Of a stretch of DNA of 64,000 nt, positions 15,772-25,029 are shown in pieces. This stretch comes from Vibrio profundi (lineage in GTDB: Bacteria; Pseudomonadota; Gammaproteobacteria; Enterobacterales; Vibrionaceae). The DNA is taken from assembly GCF_005281835.1 (NCBI RefSeq), contig NZ_RZIS01000013.1, positions 24,375-88,374 of the forward strand. The letters are read 5' to 3'. A program made the translations under genes and the position numbers. How positions within the stretch are numbered: the stretch's first letter is position 1; the number at the start of each line of letters is the position of its first letter. The notes beneath the pieces were generated by a model. The model saw nothing but the letters and a program-made list of their open reading frames with translations. It had not been told where the DNA came from and did not search any database.

Positions 15772-18072
15772 ATGAAACAGAATAAATGCTTATTACTAAC
15801 AGGAACCGCGCTTGCCTTGTCTAGTGCTTTCTTTCCTGTAACCACTCTTGCCAGTGAACGAATTGTTGTTCAACAAAATAAAATGCAGGCTCCTCAACCG
15901 GCTCCCGTTCAAACCGAAGTCATTGTCGACAGCGCTTCTGCAAGCTGGTCAAATTTATCCATTAAAATCACCAATACGCTTTCTCAAGAAGCCGATATTG
16001 ATGGCATGGTAGTCACCTTTCTATCACCGCTCGACGTTACTTCAGTATGGGGAGACTTCGCAGGCATCAGTTACCCAAGTAATATTTCCGTTACTTCGAC
16101 CAAAGCAGATGATGGCCAATACTTAGTCCAAGTTTCAACCACTTACGCAGATGAAAGTTGGATAAACAGCATGCTATCAGTCGGTGGCGCAATTAAGCTC
16201 CAATTCGGATTAGGAGTAAATGCTACGCCATCAACAATACAAGACGTCAAAGTTTTCCTAGATGGTGTTGAAGCCGCCGAAGGTGAAATAACCCTTCTCG
16301 CTCCAGCAGCACCGGGAAATGATGTGGCCTCGCAGCAAGCCACCGCAACCTTATCTGGCCCTAACGGCTACCAACAGTCCTTGTCTTTAGACTGGCAATC
16401 ATCAACCACTATTGATGCATTGTCCTATGGCGAATACACGTTAGATGTAAACCCAGTAGGTTCATACCCAGCTGAACCTGCGCGCCAAGAAGGTAACTTA
16501 TCTGAAAATGACAAAGATGCTGAATTCACATGGGGTTATGGCGAAGCGATTTACCCAGCAAGCTTTAGTGTCACGCTACCGTCTAACTCTGTAATAGAAA
16601 GCACCACACTCACCATGACCGCAACTGATTCTGGCGAACAGAGCTTTTACCAAGCGCCTTACGGCACACAAACTTTGGTCGATAGCCTAGTTCATGGTTC
16701 GGAATATCAGGCAAACCTAGATGGATACCGCTTAAATAACCTTCAACATTCGTTAATCATGGATGGTCAAATCAACTACCAATTTGTTGCTAACAAAGAT
16801 CAGCTGACGGCTCCCAACGTCACTGAGTCCACAACGGCGGTTGATACCAGTAACTTCTTTGAGACTTATGTTGAATTACAAGGGCTTCCAAGCGGACAAA
16901 ACGCCACCGTCACGCTTGTTCATAGCGAACAAGACATGTACCAACACACCGTTGACAGCAGCAATGCGCAAAGATATGACCTTCTTCGCCCAGGTAACTA
17001 CACAGTTTCATCTCCGTTGATTGAAGTAGACGGTAAAGAATACATTCTGACGACCACTTCATTGACAATCACCGCAGCTGGTACAGCCGTATTAACTTAT
17101 ACTGAACGTGCTAACGACCATGCCAACATCCTTGCGCCATACAAAGATACAAGCATCAATGCAGATTGGGCTAACGGCGGCATGGAAAGTTTGGTAGACC
17201 TCGCAGACCAATCAGGCAACAAGATGTTTACTCTCGCCTTCATTCTTGGAAACGTCGGCGAACCTGATGTCTGTAAAGCCCTATGGGGTGGCGAGTCAGA
17301 AATGCCAGTGTCTGAGCAATGGGGTAAAAAGCAAATTGATGAACTGCGCGCTGCAGGTGGCGATATCATTATTTCGTTTGGTGGAGCTAATGGCCAATAC
17401 CTTTCCCAAGCGTGTGCGACTGAAGACCTTTTGTATTCAGAATACAAAAAAGTGATCGATACGTATCAAGCGTACCACCTCGATTTTGACGTCGAAATGG
17501 GCCGTGAAAACGATGCCGAAGCTATGGCGAGAATGATAGGAGCATTGGTACGTTTACAGTCGGAGTACCCTCAGCTGAAAGTTAGTTTCACGCTAGCGGC
17601 AGCACCAGATATTATACGTGGCTTTAACGAGGTTATTGTACCGGCAGTAGAAGCTGGGCTTGAAATTGATAGTGTAAATCCAATGACAATGAGCTTTGGC
17701 CCTTGGTATCACGACAACTACATCGACGATACTGCAGAGCTATCAATCCTGACCGTTGAATACCTAAAAGGACTCATGGCTCCTCTTTACCCAGAGCTAA
17801 GTGACGAGGAGTTGTATCAAAAGCTTGGCATGATCCCAATGCAAGGCTTAAATGATCAAACCGTCGATTCAATTTCATTAAAACAAGCAGAGCGTTTAGC
17901 GACTTGGTCCAAAGAGAAGAACCTCAAGTACCTGTCTTTCTGGTCCATAAACCGAGATCACTCGTGCACTGATGAATGGGCATCTCCAATTTGTTCAAGC
18001 GCTAAAAATGGCGTGCCGTTCCAATCAGAGTCGTGGGAATTTTCTAAAGAGTTTCTTAAATTCTTAGACTAA
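15772..18072 (+). CDS. Secreted GH18 chitinase-like protein under a c-di-GMP riboswitch
   Basis: This is a 766-residue exported protein. A signal peptide (about residues 1-28, cleavage near TTLAS) is followed by a carbohydrate-binding-like beta domain (about 35-170), two or three small Ig/CNA-type beta modules (175-440) and a C-terminal GH18 TIM barrel (about 450-766). The catalytic strand is LDFDVE with Asp571, Asp573 and Glu575; Glu575 would be the acid. The IISFGG strand and the late YLSFWSINRD strand also fit GH18. It should hydrolyse chitin or a related GlcNAc polymer outside the cell, possibly while bound to chitin surfaces. Riboswitch control links it to surface or biofilm signalling. 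Terminated just downstream. Confidence 0.88.
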   Translation: MKQNKCLLLTGTALALSSAFFPVTTLASERIVVQQNKMQAPQPAPVQTEVIVDSASASWSNLSIKITNTLSQEADIDGMVVTFLSPLDVTSVWGDFAGISYPSNISVTSTKADDGQYLVQVSTTYADESWINSMLSVGGAIKLQFGLGVNATPSTIQDVKVFLDGVEAAEGEITLLAPAAPGNDVASQQATATLSGPNGYQQSLSLDWQSSTTIDALSYGEYTLDVNPVGSYPAEPARQEGNLSENDKDAEFTWGYGEAIYPASFSVTLPSNSVIESTTLTMTATDSGEQSFYQAPYGTQTLVDSLVHGSEYQANLDGYRLNNLQHSLIMDGQINYQFVANKDQLTAPNVTESTTAVDTSNFFETYVELQGLPSGQNATVTLVHSEQDMYQHTVDSSNAQRYDLLRPGNYTVSSPLIEVDGKEYILTTTSLTITAAGTAVLTYTERANDHANILAPYKDTSINADWANGGMESLVDLADQSGNKMFTLAFILGNVGEPDVCKALWGGESEMPVSEQWGKKQIDELRAAGGDIIISFGGANGQYLSQACATEDLLYSEYKKVIDTYQAYHLDFDVEMGRENDAEAMARMIGALVRLQSEYPQLKVSFTLAAAPDIIRGFNEVIVPAVEAGLEIDSVNPMTMSFGPWYHDNYIDDTAELSILTVEYLKGLMAPLYPELSDEELYQKLGMIPMQGLNDQTVDSISLKQAERLATWSKEKNLKYLSFWSINRDHSCTDEWASPICSSAKNGVPFQSESWEFSKEFLKFLD

Positions 18073-18130
18073 TAATTTCACCGCTATCAATTCGCTGCAC
18101 CTCGGTCAGTTGATAATATGAAGCGATAAA

Positions 18131-18168
18131 AAATACCCTCAACCAGTTGGGTTTGAGGGTATTTTTAT
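18131..18168 (+). terminator. Intrinsic terminator of the GH18 gene
   Basis: AAATACCCTCAA and TTGAGGGTATTT form a 12-bp stem, followed by TTATAA. Confidence 0.85.
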
Positions 18169-18257
18169 AAGTGCAATAACAGCTTATAAAAAAGAGTCTT
18201 TGCTGGTACTAACCTAAATCGAACACTGAAATGAACGATTATCCCAACAAATTAAAG

Positions 18258-19211
18258 TTAGAAGCTGTATGTGGCACCGACCATAAGTTGGTATTCGCTC
18301 GAGTCATAAAAATCAATGTTCGAAGAGCTCGCCTCATAGCTCACAAGGCCAAGTAAGGTAACGTCTTCCATTCCCATCGGCGATTCATATTGATACATCG
18401 CACTGACTCCATAAGCCGTGTCGTCTTGAGTCTTATTAAACACTTCATTTGTTGCATCGTAAGACGTTAAAGAATACTCACCAGATAAGGAGAAAGCATG
18501 CTGTCCCATTTGCTTCAAATACTCTAATCCCACTCCATAGCTAGAGTTAGACATCGCATCACCACCAGCAGAAAAAGCCGCATAAGTAACCGAAGGCACC
18601 AGCGCCGAAGTCTCATCTAGGTAATGTGTATAAGAAAGTGTTCCAGAAAACCCAGAGCCGCTTCGCTGCATACTGGCATACTGAGAGGCCTCTTTATCGA
18701 CATCTTTAGATGAATATAATCCGTCAAACGAAAATTGAGAGCCTGCGATGTCATCAGCCTTAAAGCGGAAGGCAGACTCACTTACATCCGTCACGTCACG
18801 ATCTTGGTTAAAAGCGTAAGGGTCTTGCCACACTTCTTCGCTCATCAGGCTCATAATGTATGACACATCTAGGTTAGTTCCGTTCTCCAACTGGTAAACG
18901 TAGCCAAGCTCAACCGCAAGATCGCTGTTGATCAGCTCTTCATTATGAGTGCCAACATAGACTTGTTGATTTAACGCACTGCCAAACGTGTATTCCAGCT
19001 TAGCTATAGGTTCGAAAGTCAATTCACTTTCAGAGGAGGCTGATTGACCCAAAGTAATATTCTTTTCCCCGTCTGTGCTCAAGTTGCTAGATTCAGAGAA
19101 AATCCCAGTCCCTAAGCCAACACTTCCTGTAAAACCTGCTTCGCCTAGTTCAGCATATGCAGCAGAAGAAGTTAGAATAGCGGCAGTTAAAAAAGTGAGT
19201 TTATTGTTCAT
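18258..19211 (-). CDS. DUF2860-type outer-membrane barrel protein
   Basis: This 317-residue protein has a Sec signal peptide (cleaved after AAYA) and a mature N-terminus LGEAGFTGSVGLGTG, which is the pattern I associate with DUF2860. The rest alternates amphipathic strands with Ser/Asp-rich loops and ends in an outer-membrane C-terminal strand with Phe (VGATYSF). It is thus predicted to be a barrel of about 14 strands in the outer membrane. The function of the family is not known to me. It lies downstream of a TonB receptor on the same strand but is separated by a terminator, so co-transcription is doubtful. Confidence 0.75.
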   Translation of the reverse strand: MNNKLTFLTAAILTSSAAYAELGEAGFTGSVGLGTGIFSESSNLSTDGEKNITLGQSASSESELTFEPIAKLEYTFGSALNQQVYVGTHNEELINSDLAVELGYVYQLENGTNLDVSYIMSLMSEEVWQDPYAFNQDRDVTDVSESAFRFKADDIAGSQFSFDGLYSSKDVDKEASQYASMQRSGSGFSGTLSYTHYLDETSALVPSVTYAAFSAGGDAMSNSSYGVGLEYLKQMGQHAFSLSGEYSLTSYDATNEVFNKTQDDTAYGVSAMYQYESPMGMEDVTLLGLVSYEASSSNIDFYDSSEYQLMVGATYSF

Positions 19212-19356
19212 CTTGATACCTGTCAGGTTTATTTACAGGCAATCGTACTGATGAGCGGTAGAAAAAATGTCGATGGACCAACATGCAGTGGCCGGTAAGG
19301 CAAATAAAAAGGTCCATATCCTGCTGTTATGGAGGCGTTACTATTGGCTTCTGGCA

Positions 19357-19390
19357 ATAAAAAAGGCTAAGCGCAACGGCTTAGCCTTTT
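19357..19390 (-). terminator. Intrinsic terminator of the TonB receptor gene
   Basis: AAAAGGCTAAGC and GCTTAGCCTTTT make a perfect 12-bp stem. On the minus strand it is followed by TTATTG after the T-rich arm. It lies about 38 bases after the receptor stop. Confidence 0.85.
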
Positions 19391-19427
19391 GAAAGTGACA
19401 CTAATTCATCGAGCAAGAACGATTCAA

Positions 19428-21608
19428 TTAGAAGTTGTAGTTCACACTCAACTCTACCGTTTGCTCTGCTCCATACCAGCAGTTTGCGGAGTCGTAACAG
19501 CTGTAGTATTCGGTATTGAATAAGTTTGTTGCGCTTAGCTGAGCTGTTGCACCACTTAATGATTCTGTAATACCACCTAGCTCATAGCCAATCGATAGAT
19601 CTACTAACGTGTAATCTGGCACTTTATCTGAGTTATTTGAATCCATTTCCATTTCGCCTACGTAACGAACGCCACCTCCAATTCGAGCACCACTTAACAC
19701 ACCATCGTAGATGTAGTAGTTCGACCAAAGACTAGCGGCATGAGTCGGTACATAGATAGGAGTTTTACCTTCAGAGTTATATGTATCGTCTTCAGTAATT
19801 TCCATGTCAATGTAGGTATAATTCGCCGTCACGTCCCAGTCTTCAGTCACTAACCATTGCCCTTGTGCTTCTAAACCACGAGAGCGAACTTCGCCAACCT
19901 GAACTTGTGGGTTATAGGGGTCAGTAGGATCGGCCATCATCGCATCACTTTTCACTATATTAAACAGCGATACTGAAGCAGTTTTGGAGTAGTCATTAGA
20001 TTCATACTTAACTCCAAGCTCAATTTGTTCACCCAACTCAGGTTTGTATGCATTGCCACTTGCATCAAGTCCAGCTACAGGTTCGAAGCTTGTCGCGTAA
20101 CTAATGAAAGGTGAAATACCATTGTCTAATTCGTACAGGGCGCCAACGCGATATGAAAACTCGCTCTGATCGGCTTTATCATTCTTGGTATAATCATGCC
20201 AAGTACCACCATGTTCATACTTACCGTTGTAATCACTTTCAGACTTGAATTGATCATAACGGCCACCAGCAATCAGGACTAAACGGTCTAAGCGAACCTG
20301 ATCTTGGAAATACAAACCTAGCTGCTCAATACTAATGTTATCCTTATAGTTCGCCGTTTCAGATAGCTGGCTTCGGTCTATAAGGTCATTATTTGGATCG
20401 AAGATATTGAAATCGCCAAACTGACTTGTCTTACCAAATTCTTTATACAGAGAGTCGCCATCCAGCTTTTGGTAATCGATACCAAATAGTAAATTATGTT
20501 CTACATCTCCAACGACAACTCGCCCAGATAGTTGGTTATCGATAGTGAACCCTTTCGAAGACTCATCAGTACTATAGATAGAACGATCTAGCGTACCTGT
20601 CGCTTCATCGAAATCCCCCGTTACGTGGTAGGTATTTTCTTGGTAAAGCGAAGCATCCATGTAGCGGAAGTTCTGTAAGAAAGACCAATTGTCGTTGATA
20701 TCATGGTTGATCTTATATCCAGCCATGAAGAATTCGCGCTCAAACGTGCTCCAGTTCTTATCACCCACAAATGTAGATGGGCTGGTGCTACCGTTAGCGT
20801 TGTCGTAGATCATTCCAGAAGCGGGCATTGCAGAGTTCATACCCATCGCTGGGTCATTCTGATAGTACAAGTTAAAGTTGATTAACGTACGATCACTTAC
20901 CTGCCAATCAATGGACGGTGCGATGACATATCTTTCTTCTTCTGTGTGATCCACCTGCCCATCTTTTTGACGAGCAAGCGCAATAAAGCGGTATGAGAAA
21001 TCGCTATCTCCAATTTGACCTGTCGTATCAATTGACGCTTCAACAAGATTGTTCGTTCCTGTCGCTAACTTAACATCTGTGCTTTTTTCCTTCTGAGGCG
21101 TTTTCGCAATCATATTGACCATGCCCCCTGGTGGCATCGCGCCATAAAGAACAGACGTTGGCCCTTTGAACACTTCTATTTGCTGAATCGCTATTGGGTC
21201 GATTTGCGGCTGTAAGTTCCAGCCAGAAAGAAACTGAAGAACCAAACCATCGTAGTAACTTTGGTTTACATCAAAGCCACGAATGTTGAAGGTATCATAC
21301 ATGGTGACAGCGCCACCCTTTTGCTCCGTGGTCACGCCAGGAACATAACGTAAAGCCTCGTTCAACGATTTGACGCTGCGTTGTTCTAACTGTTCGCCAT
21401 CCAAAATCGTAATACCTTGAGGCGTCTCTTCAGGTTCTAAAGAAGTTTTGGTTGCTGTATTACGGTAAGCCTGTCCAAGAATAGAAATCGTTTCGATTTC
21501 TTCTCCTGCGCTTTCACTAGCAGAAACACTCATTGGGAAGACAAATGTGGCAGCAATTGCTGTCGCGAGCATGGAAACTCTAAAGTTGGATGGTTCGAAC
21601 GTAGTCAT
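19428..21608 (-). CDS. TonB-dependent hydroxamate siderophore receptor (FhuA-like)
   Basis: This is a 726-residue outer-membrane receptor. A signal peptide (cleaved near SVSASES) is followed by a TonB box-like ETISILG, a plug domain (about 60-190) with the LNEALRYVPGV and VLYGAMPPGGMVNM motifs, and a 22-strand barrel ending in NYNF. The last strands, with NLFNTEYYSCYDS and CWYGAEQ, carry the Cys pair and Trp-Tyr-Gly-Ala-Glu signature of FhuA-type ferrichrome/ferrioxamine receptors. It should import a ferric hydroxamate siderophore using TonB energy. Two overlapping Fur boxes lie just upstream, and an AraC-type regulator precedes it. No siderophore synthesis or ABC permease genes are here, so it probably takes up a siderophore made by others. 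Confidence 0.9.
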   Translation of the reverse strand: MTTFEPSNFRVSMLATAIAATFVFPMSVSASESAGEEIETISILGQAYRNTATKTSLEPEETPQGITILDGEQLEQRSVKSLNEALRYVPGVTTEQKGGAVTMYDTFNIRGFDVNQSYYDGLVLQFLSGWNLQPQIDPIAIQQIEVFKGPTSVLYGAMPPGGMVNMIAKTPQKEKSTDVKLATGTNNLVEASIDTTGQIGDSDFSYRFIALARQKDGQVDHTEEERYVIAPSIDWQVSDRTLINFNLYYQNDPAMGMNSAMPASGMIYDNANGSTSPSTFVGDKNWSTFEREFFMAGYKINHDINDNWSFLQNFRYMDASLYQENTYHVTGDFDEATGTLDRSIYSTDESSKGFTIDNQLSGRVVVGDVEHNLLFGIDYQKLDGDSLYKEFGKTSQFGDFNIFDPNNDLIDRSQLSETANYKDNISIEQLGLYFQDQVRLDRLVLIAGGRYDQFKSESDYNGKYEHGGTWHDYTKNDKADQSEFSYRVGALYELDNGISPFISYATSFEPVAGLDASGNAYKPELGEQIELGVKYESNDYSKTASVSLFNIVKSDAMMADPTDPYNPQVQVGEVRSRGLEAQGQWLVTEDWDVTANYTYIDMEITEDDTYNSEGKTPIYVPTHAASLWSNYYIYDGVLSGARIGGGVRYVGEMEMDSNNSDKVPDYTLVDLSIGYELGGITESLSGATAQLSATNLFNTEYYSCYDSANCWYGAEQTVELSVNYNF

Positions 21609-21639
21609 TTTTACCCTGCTTAATTTATTTTTTCTTTTT

Positions 21640-21681
21640 ACAAATGAGAATGGTTATCTTTTGCAGGATTATAATCATTAC
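21640..21681 (-). promoter_or_regulatory. Tandem Fur boxes
   Basis: Two stretches each match the 19-base Fur consensus at about 13 positions: 21640-21658 (ATGAGAATGGTTATC core) and 21663-21681 (TATAATCATTA core). They lie 30-75 bases upstream of the receptor ATG, the expected place for iron repression. Confidence 0.65.
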
Positions 21682-21771
21682 TTTTTAGATAAAGTTAACA
21701 ATTTGGGGCATGTCAGAATTAATTTACTAATAAATTAAACAGTAAGAGGTACTAAGTACTCGCCTCCATGA

Positions 21772-22704
21772 TTAAGCGCTATTAATCGGTAGCCAATACT
21801 CGACTTGGATATGATCTAACTCGGTAGACTCTAAAGTTTGATAGATTTCTAAATCAAACCCCTCTACACCTTGATGCCCAGACGCAGGCAGCCACTCAGA
21901 AAGCAACCATTCAACTGACTTGAAAAAGTCCTGTGGTCGGCCTTCAAAAGGAAGCACAGCGTATTCTTGAGCCGGTACATCGGCGATTTCAACATCGTCT
22001 GCATAACGCTTAAGATCTGAAGCTAGAATATCGTCGACTAGCAAACCCGCTAGATACGTCAGAGAATCCCCTTCCGCTCTTAAATCACTAGCAGATCCTA
22101 CATCGCTATCTGTTCTAGTATCGATCACCGCGTATTTGGTCTTAGGTATAGATTGAAGATCAGAAAATCGAGCGTCGAGTTCAGCCCAAACTTGAGGTAT
22201 TTTTTGTGAAAAGTCCGGAGTATCAGATAACAGGCCGTGAATCGTTGTACTCATACCCACAACCGAAAAAGCATCCTTATATTCTAAACGGACGCTAAAG
22301 AATCGAGAGCTAAACTCCTCTTCAAAATCTTCACGCTTACGGAATGGCTGTTTAATACCGACTTTCTTGCCTTGTTTTTGGTATTCACGTGGCGACACTT
22401 TAAAGTACTGTTTAAAAGCACGACTAAACGCTATCTCAGAAGTAAACCCGTAAGCATAGGCGATATCTAACATGCGCTTTTCTTTTGTTAACACATCAAG
22501 AGCAGCCATTCCCAAACGCTGTTCTCGCACGTATTGAGCAACGCTAACGCCAGTATGATTCTGGAAAACACGCTGAAATTGCCAACGAGACCAACAGCTC
22601 ATATCTGCTAACGTTTCTACCGACAGGGTCGCATCCAAATTGTTGTGGATATATTCCAATATCGTATCGACTCGGCCAAAGCTGTTATTACTGACTGTAC
22701 TCAT
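21772..22704 (-). CDS. AraC-family regulator with GyrI-like ligand domain
   Basis: This is a 310-residue regulator. Residues 8-110 hold two helix-turn-helix motifs of the AraC/XylS type (TLSVETLADMSCWSRWQFQRVF and the signature AYAYGFTSEIAFSRAFKQYF, then SPREY). Residues about 140-310 form a GyrI/SOUL-like effector-binding domain, ending in VEYWLPI. The order (DNA-binding first, GyrI-like domain last) is that of Rob and SoxS-type sensors of small hydrophobic ligands. It lies 163 bases upstream of the siderophore receptor on the same strand. It could control that gene, but the Fur boxes between them suggest separate promoters. Confidence 0.88.
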   Translation of the reverse strand: MSTVSNNSFGRVDTILEYIHNNLDATLSVETLADMSCWSRWQFQRVFQNHTGVSVAQYVREQRLGMAALDVLTKEKRMLDIAYAYGFTSEIAFSRAFKQYFKVSPREYQKQGKKVGIKQPFRKREDFEEEFSSRFFSVRLEYKDAFSVVGMSTTIHGLLSDTPDFSQKIPQVWAELDARFSDLQSIPKTKYAVIDTRTDSDVGSASDLRAEGDSLTYLAGLLVDDILASDLKRYADDVEIADVPAQEYAVLPFEGRPQDFFKSVEWLLSEWLPASGHQGVEGFDLEIYQTLESTELDHIQVEYWLPINSA

Positions 22705-23170
22705 CGCCCACTACACTCTCAATTCTTACAGGATCGAATCATACCTTCTCGAAAGCATTGGATCAAAATGAGCCTAATACCCTTACTGTGTGCCATAAAA
22801 CATCGTTCTAACTTTTAGTTTGAGTGCACCGACGAAACGAAACACCCAATATTATCAATCCTATTGCACATGCCGAGCGTGCCACTAAATAATTTTCACC
22901 AACAATTGCAATGCCTCATTTTCCAATTTGTGCGCCACTTAATTATGAAACGCCGTACCCAATCCTTACATCGACAAGTTTGCATTACTTATTGAACCAA
23001 GTGCACATAAATACACATCCAATTGCGTAACCATTCAGCAAAGTTCTGTTTTCAGCCTAAACTGACAAATTGAGTAATAACATCTAACCCTTTAAAATAT
23101 AGGCTTTTATTATAAAGATCAGGATGATTTATAAAGGCAGTTCAGCGTTCAAATTGTTTATGGAGAAACA
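22705..23170. other. Intergenic region between divergent regulator and cyclase genes
   Basis: About 465 AT-rich bases, the promoter region for both directions. I see no clear operator, RNA gene or repeat. Confidence 0.4.
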
Positions 23171-24913
23171 ATGAAGAAGAAGTCGTTTGGTCAGTTTCAA
23201 TATTTCCCTATCGCCGCTCTAGCGATCTCAATGGTTGTAGGAGGTTACTTCTATAATCGAACTTTAGATGACTGGCTGACCAAAATCGTCAGTGGTTATA
23301 TGATTGGGTTAATCGATGATGTTGCCTATCAAATTCAAGAACAGAATCTCGATCTCTACGACATGGGCTCTTACGAAATCGATGAATACCTTAGCACCAT
23401 GCCGCAAGCCAATTTTGGCCGCAGATTTACTATTGTCCATAGCTCAGGGAGAGTATTGGGTGACTCGCAGCTCAACGAACGCGAATTAATCCTGCTCGAC
23501 GACCACAGTAAACGCCCAGAAATTATTGCCGCACTTGCGGGAAAAGCCGGGGTTTCCAAACGACATAGCCCTACTCTCAACCAAGATCTTCTCTACGTAG
23601 CTAAAAAGCTCGAACTTCCTCTTGATGAACATGGCCACGATGCCACCTATGTATTGCGTCTTGCGATGCCAATGACCACCTTACATGCCATGGCAAGGGA
23701 TCTAGAATTCATTGTCTTCACCTTAATGGGCAGCTCGCTTCTCGTGTTGATCTGTACGTCTTGGCTGAGTAACCGTAAGATTTTCCACTTAGTGAATAAT
23801 GAACGAGACAAACAAGAAGAACGCATTCGAAAAAGCACCCAAGAGATTGAGCTTTTACATAGGCTAGCCAACATGCTCGCTGCGTGTAACAACATTAACG
23901 AAGCGCAAAAAGTCGTTGCTGATATCGTTCCACGAATCCTCGGCGACATTAACGGCTGTGTTTCTATTATGCGTGAATCGCGTAACCAACTCGAAGTGAA
24001 ACTCGACTGGGGCGGTGAATGGCCAGCGAATCGTGTATACGCACCTCACGATTGTTGGGCACTTCGTAAAGGTAAACACCACCTTTCACAAGATGAACAC
24101 CACAATCTACCTTGCAGCCACATGGATCAATGTGAAGAAACAGGGCTTACCCTATGTGTTCCTCTTACGGCACACGGCAATACCGTTGGTATGTTCCACT
24201 TGTATTTAGCGCAGCATGCCAGCCAGTTTTCAGAAGAAACTAAACAATTGGCGTTTACTATCGCTGAACATTTAGGCTTAGCGCTGGCTAATTTAAGCTT
24301 ACAAGAAAAACTACGCTCTCAAGCGCTTAGTGATCCACTCACTGGGCTATTCAACCGCCGATTCTTTGAAGAAGCGATCGAGAATGAATGGACCAAAGCC
24401 GGACAAACTCAAGTGCCTTTATCTTTGTTGATGCTCGATTTGGATCACTTCAAACGCTTCAACGACAACTTTGGCCACGATGCAGGTGACTACGTACTGA
24501 AAGAAGTATCGAACTTACTTAAAAGGGTAATAGGTGAAGAACATGTAGCTTGCCGATTAGGCGGAGAGGAACTGGCAGTGCTCAGTCCAAATTGCGATAT
24601 CGAGCAATCCATGGTGCTAGCCAATAAGATTGTTGAATCCGTCCGAGAGCTTCATCTCGACATGAAAGGGCTATCGCTTGGGCAGCTAGGTGTTTCGATT
24701 GGTGTAACTACTTACCCGGATTTGAACGCCCCTACTGAAGAACTGATCAAATCGGCAGACACAGCCTTATACCAAGCTAAAGACAACGGCCGTAGCCAAG
24801 CCATCCATACCAATATTAATGCTCGCCCAGTAAAAAAAGAAGCGAGTGTAGCGAAGGCAACACCTGAAGTGCTTACCGCTAAAAACGTTGAGCCAATTAA
24901 CGCCAACAAATAA
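23171..24913 (+). CDS. Membrane diguanylate cyclase with GAF domain
   Basis: This 580-residue inner-membrane protein makes c-di-GMP. It has an N-terminal membrane helix (about 12-30), a periplasmic sensor of about 140 residues, a second membrane helix (about 178-198), a coiled coil (205-235), a GAF-like domain (240-375) with several Cys and His (CWALRKGKHH, LPCSHMDQC), and a GGDEF domain (385-550). The active-site loop is GGEEL at 464-468: Gly-Gly-Glu-Glu is kept, though the fifth residue is Leu. The inhibitory RxxD site is absent (GEEH in its place), so product feedback is probably lost. The Cys-rich part of the GAF domain could bind metal or haem (inference). The ribosome binding site is GGAG. 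Confidence 0.9.
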   Translation: MKKKSFGQFQYFPIAALAISMVVGGYFYNRTLDDWLTKIVSGYMIGLIDDVAYQIQEQNLDLYDMGSYEIDEYLSTMPQANFGRRFTIVHSSGRVLGDSQLNERELILLDDHSKRPEIIAALAGKAGVSKRHSPTLNQDLLYVAKKLELPLDEHGHDATYVLRLAMPMTTLHAMARDLEFIVFTLMGSSLLVLICTSWLSNRKIFHLVNNERDKQEERIRKSTQEIELLHRLANMLAACNNINEAQKVVADIVPRILGDINGCVSIMRESRNQLEVKLDWGGEWPANRVYAPHDCWALRKGKHHLSQDEHHNLPCSHMDQCEETGLTLCVPLTAHGNTVGMFHLYLAQHASQFSEETKQLAFTIAEHLGLALANLSLQEKLRSQALSDPLTGLFNRRFFEEAIENEWTKAGQTQVPLSLLMLDLDHFKRFNDNFGHDAGDYVLKEVSNLLKRVIGEEHVACRLGGEELAVLSPNCDIEQSMVLANKIVESVRELHLDMKGLSLGQLGVSIGVTTYPDLNAPTEELIKSADTALYQAKDNGRSQAIHTNINARPVKKEASVAKATPEVLTAKNVEPINANK

Positions 24914-24948
24914 CCGACATCTAACAACGTCGTTGATGATATGAAAAA

Positions 24949-24977
24949 TGGCTACGAATGATCGTAGCCACTTTTTT
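24949..24977 (+). terminator. Intrinsic terminator of the cyclase gene
   Basis: TGGCTACGA and TCGTAGCCA form a 9-bp stem with a 4-base loop, followed by CTTTTTT. Confidence 0.88.
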
Positions 24978-25029
24978 ATGCGTTAAGTGTTGCTGACATT
25001 ACAACGCTATATCCAAAGAAGTGACGTTG

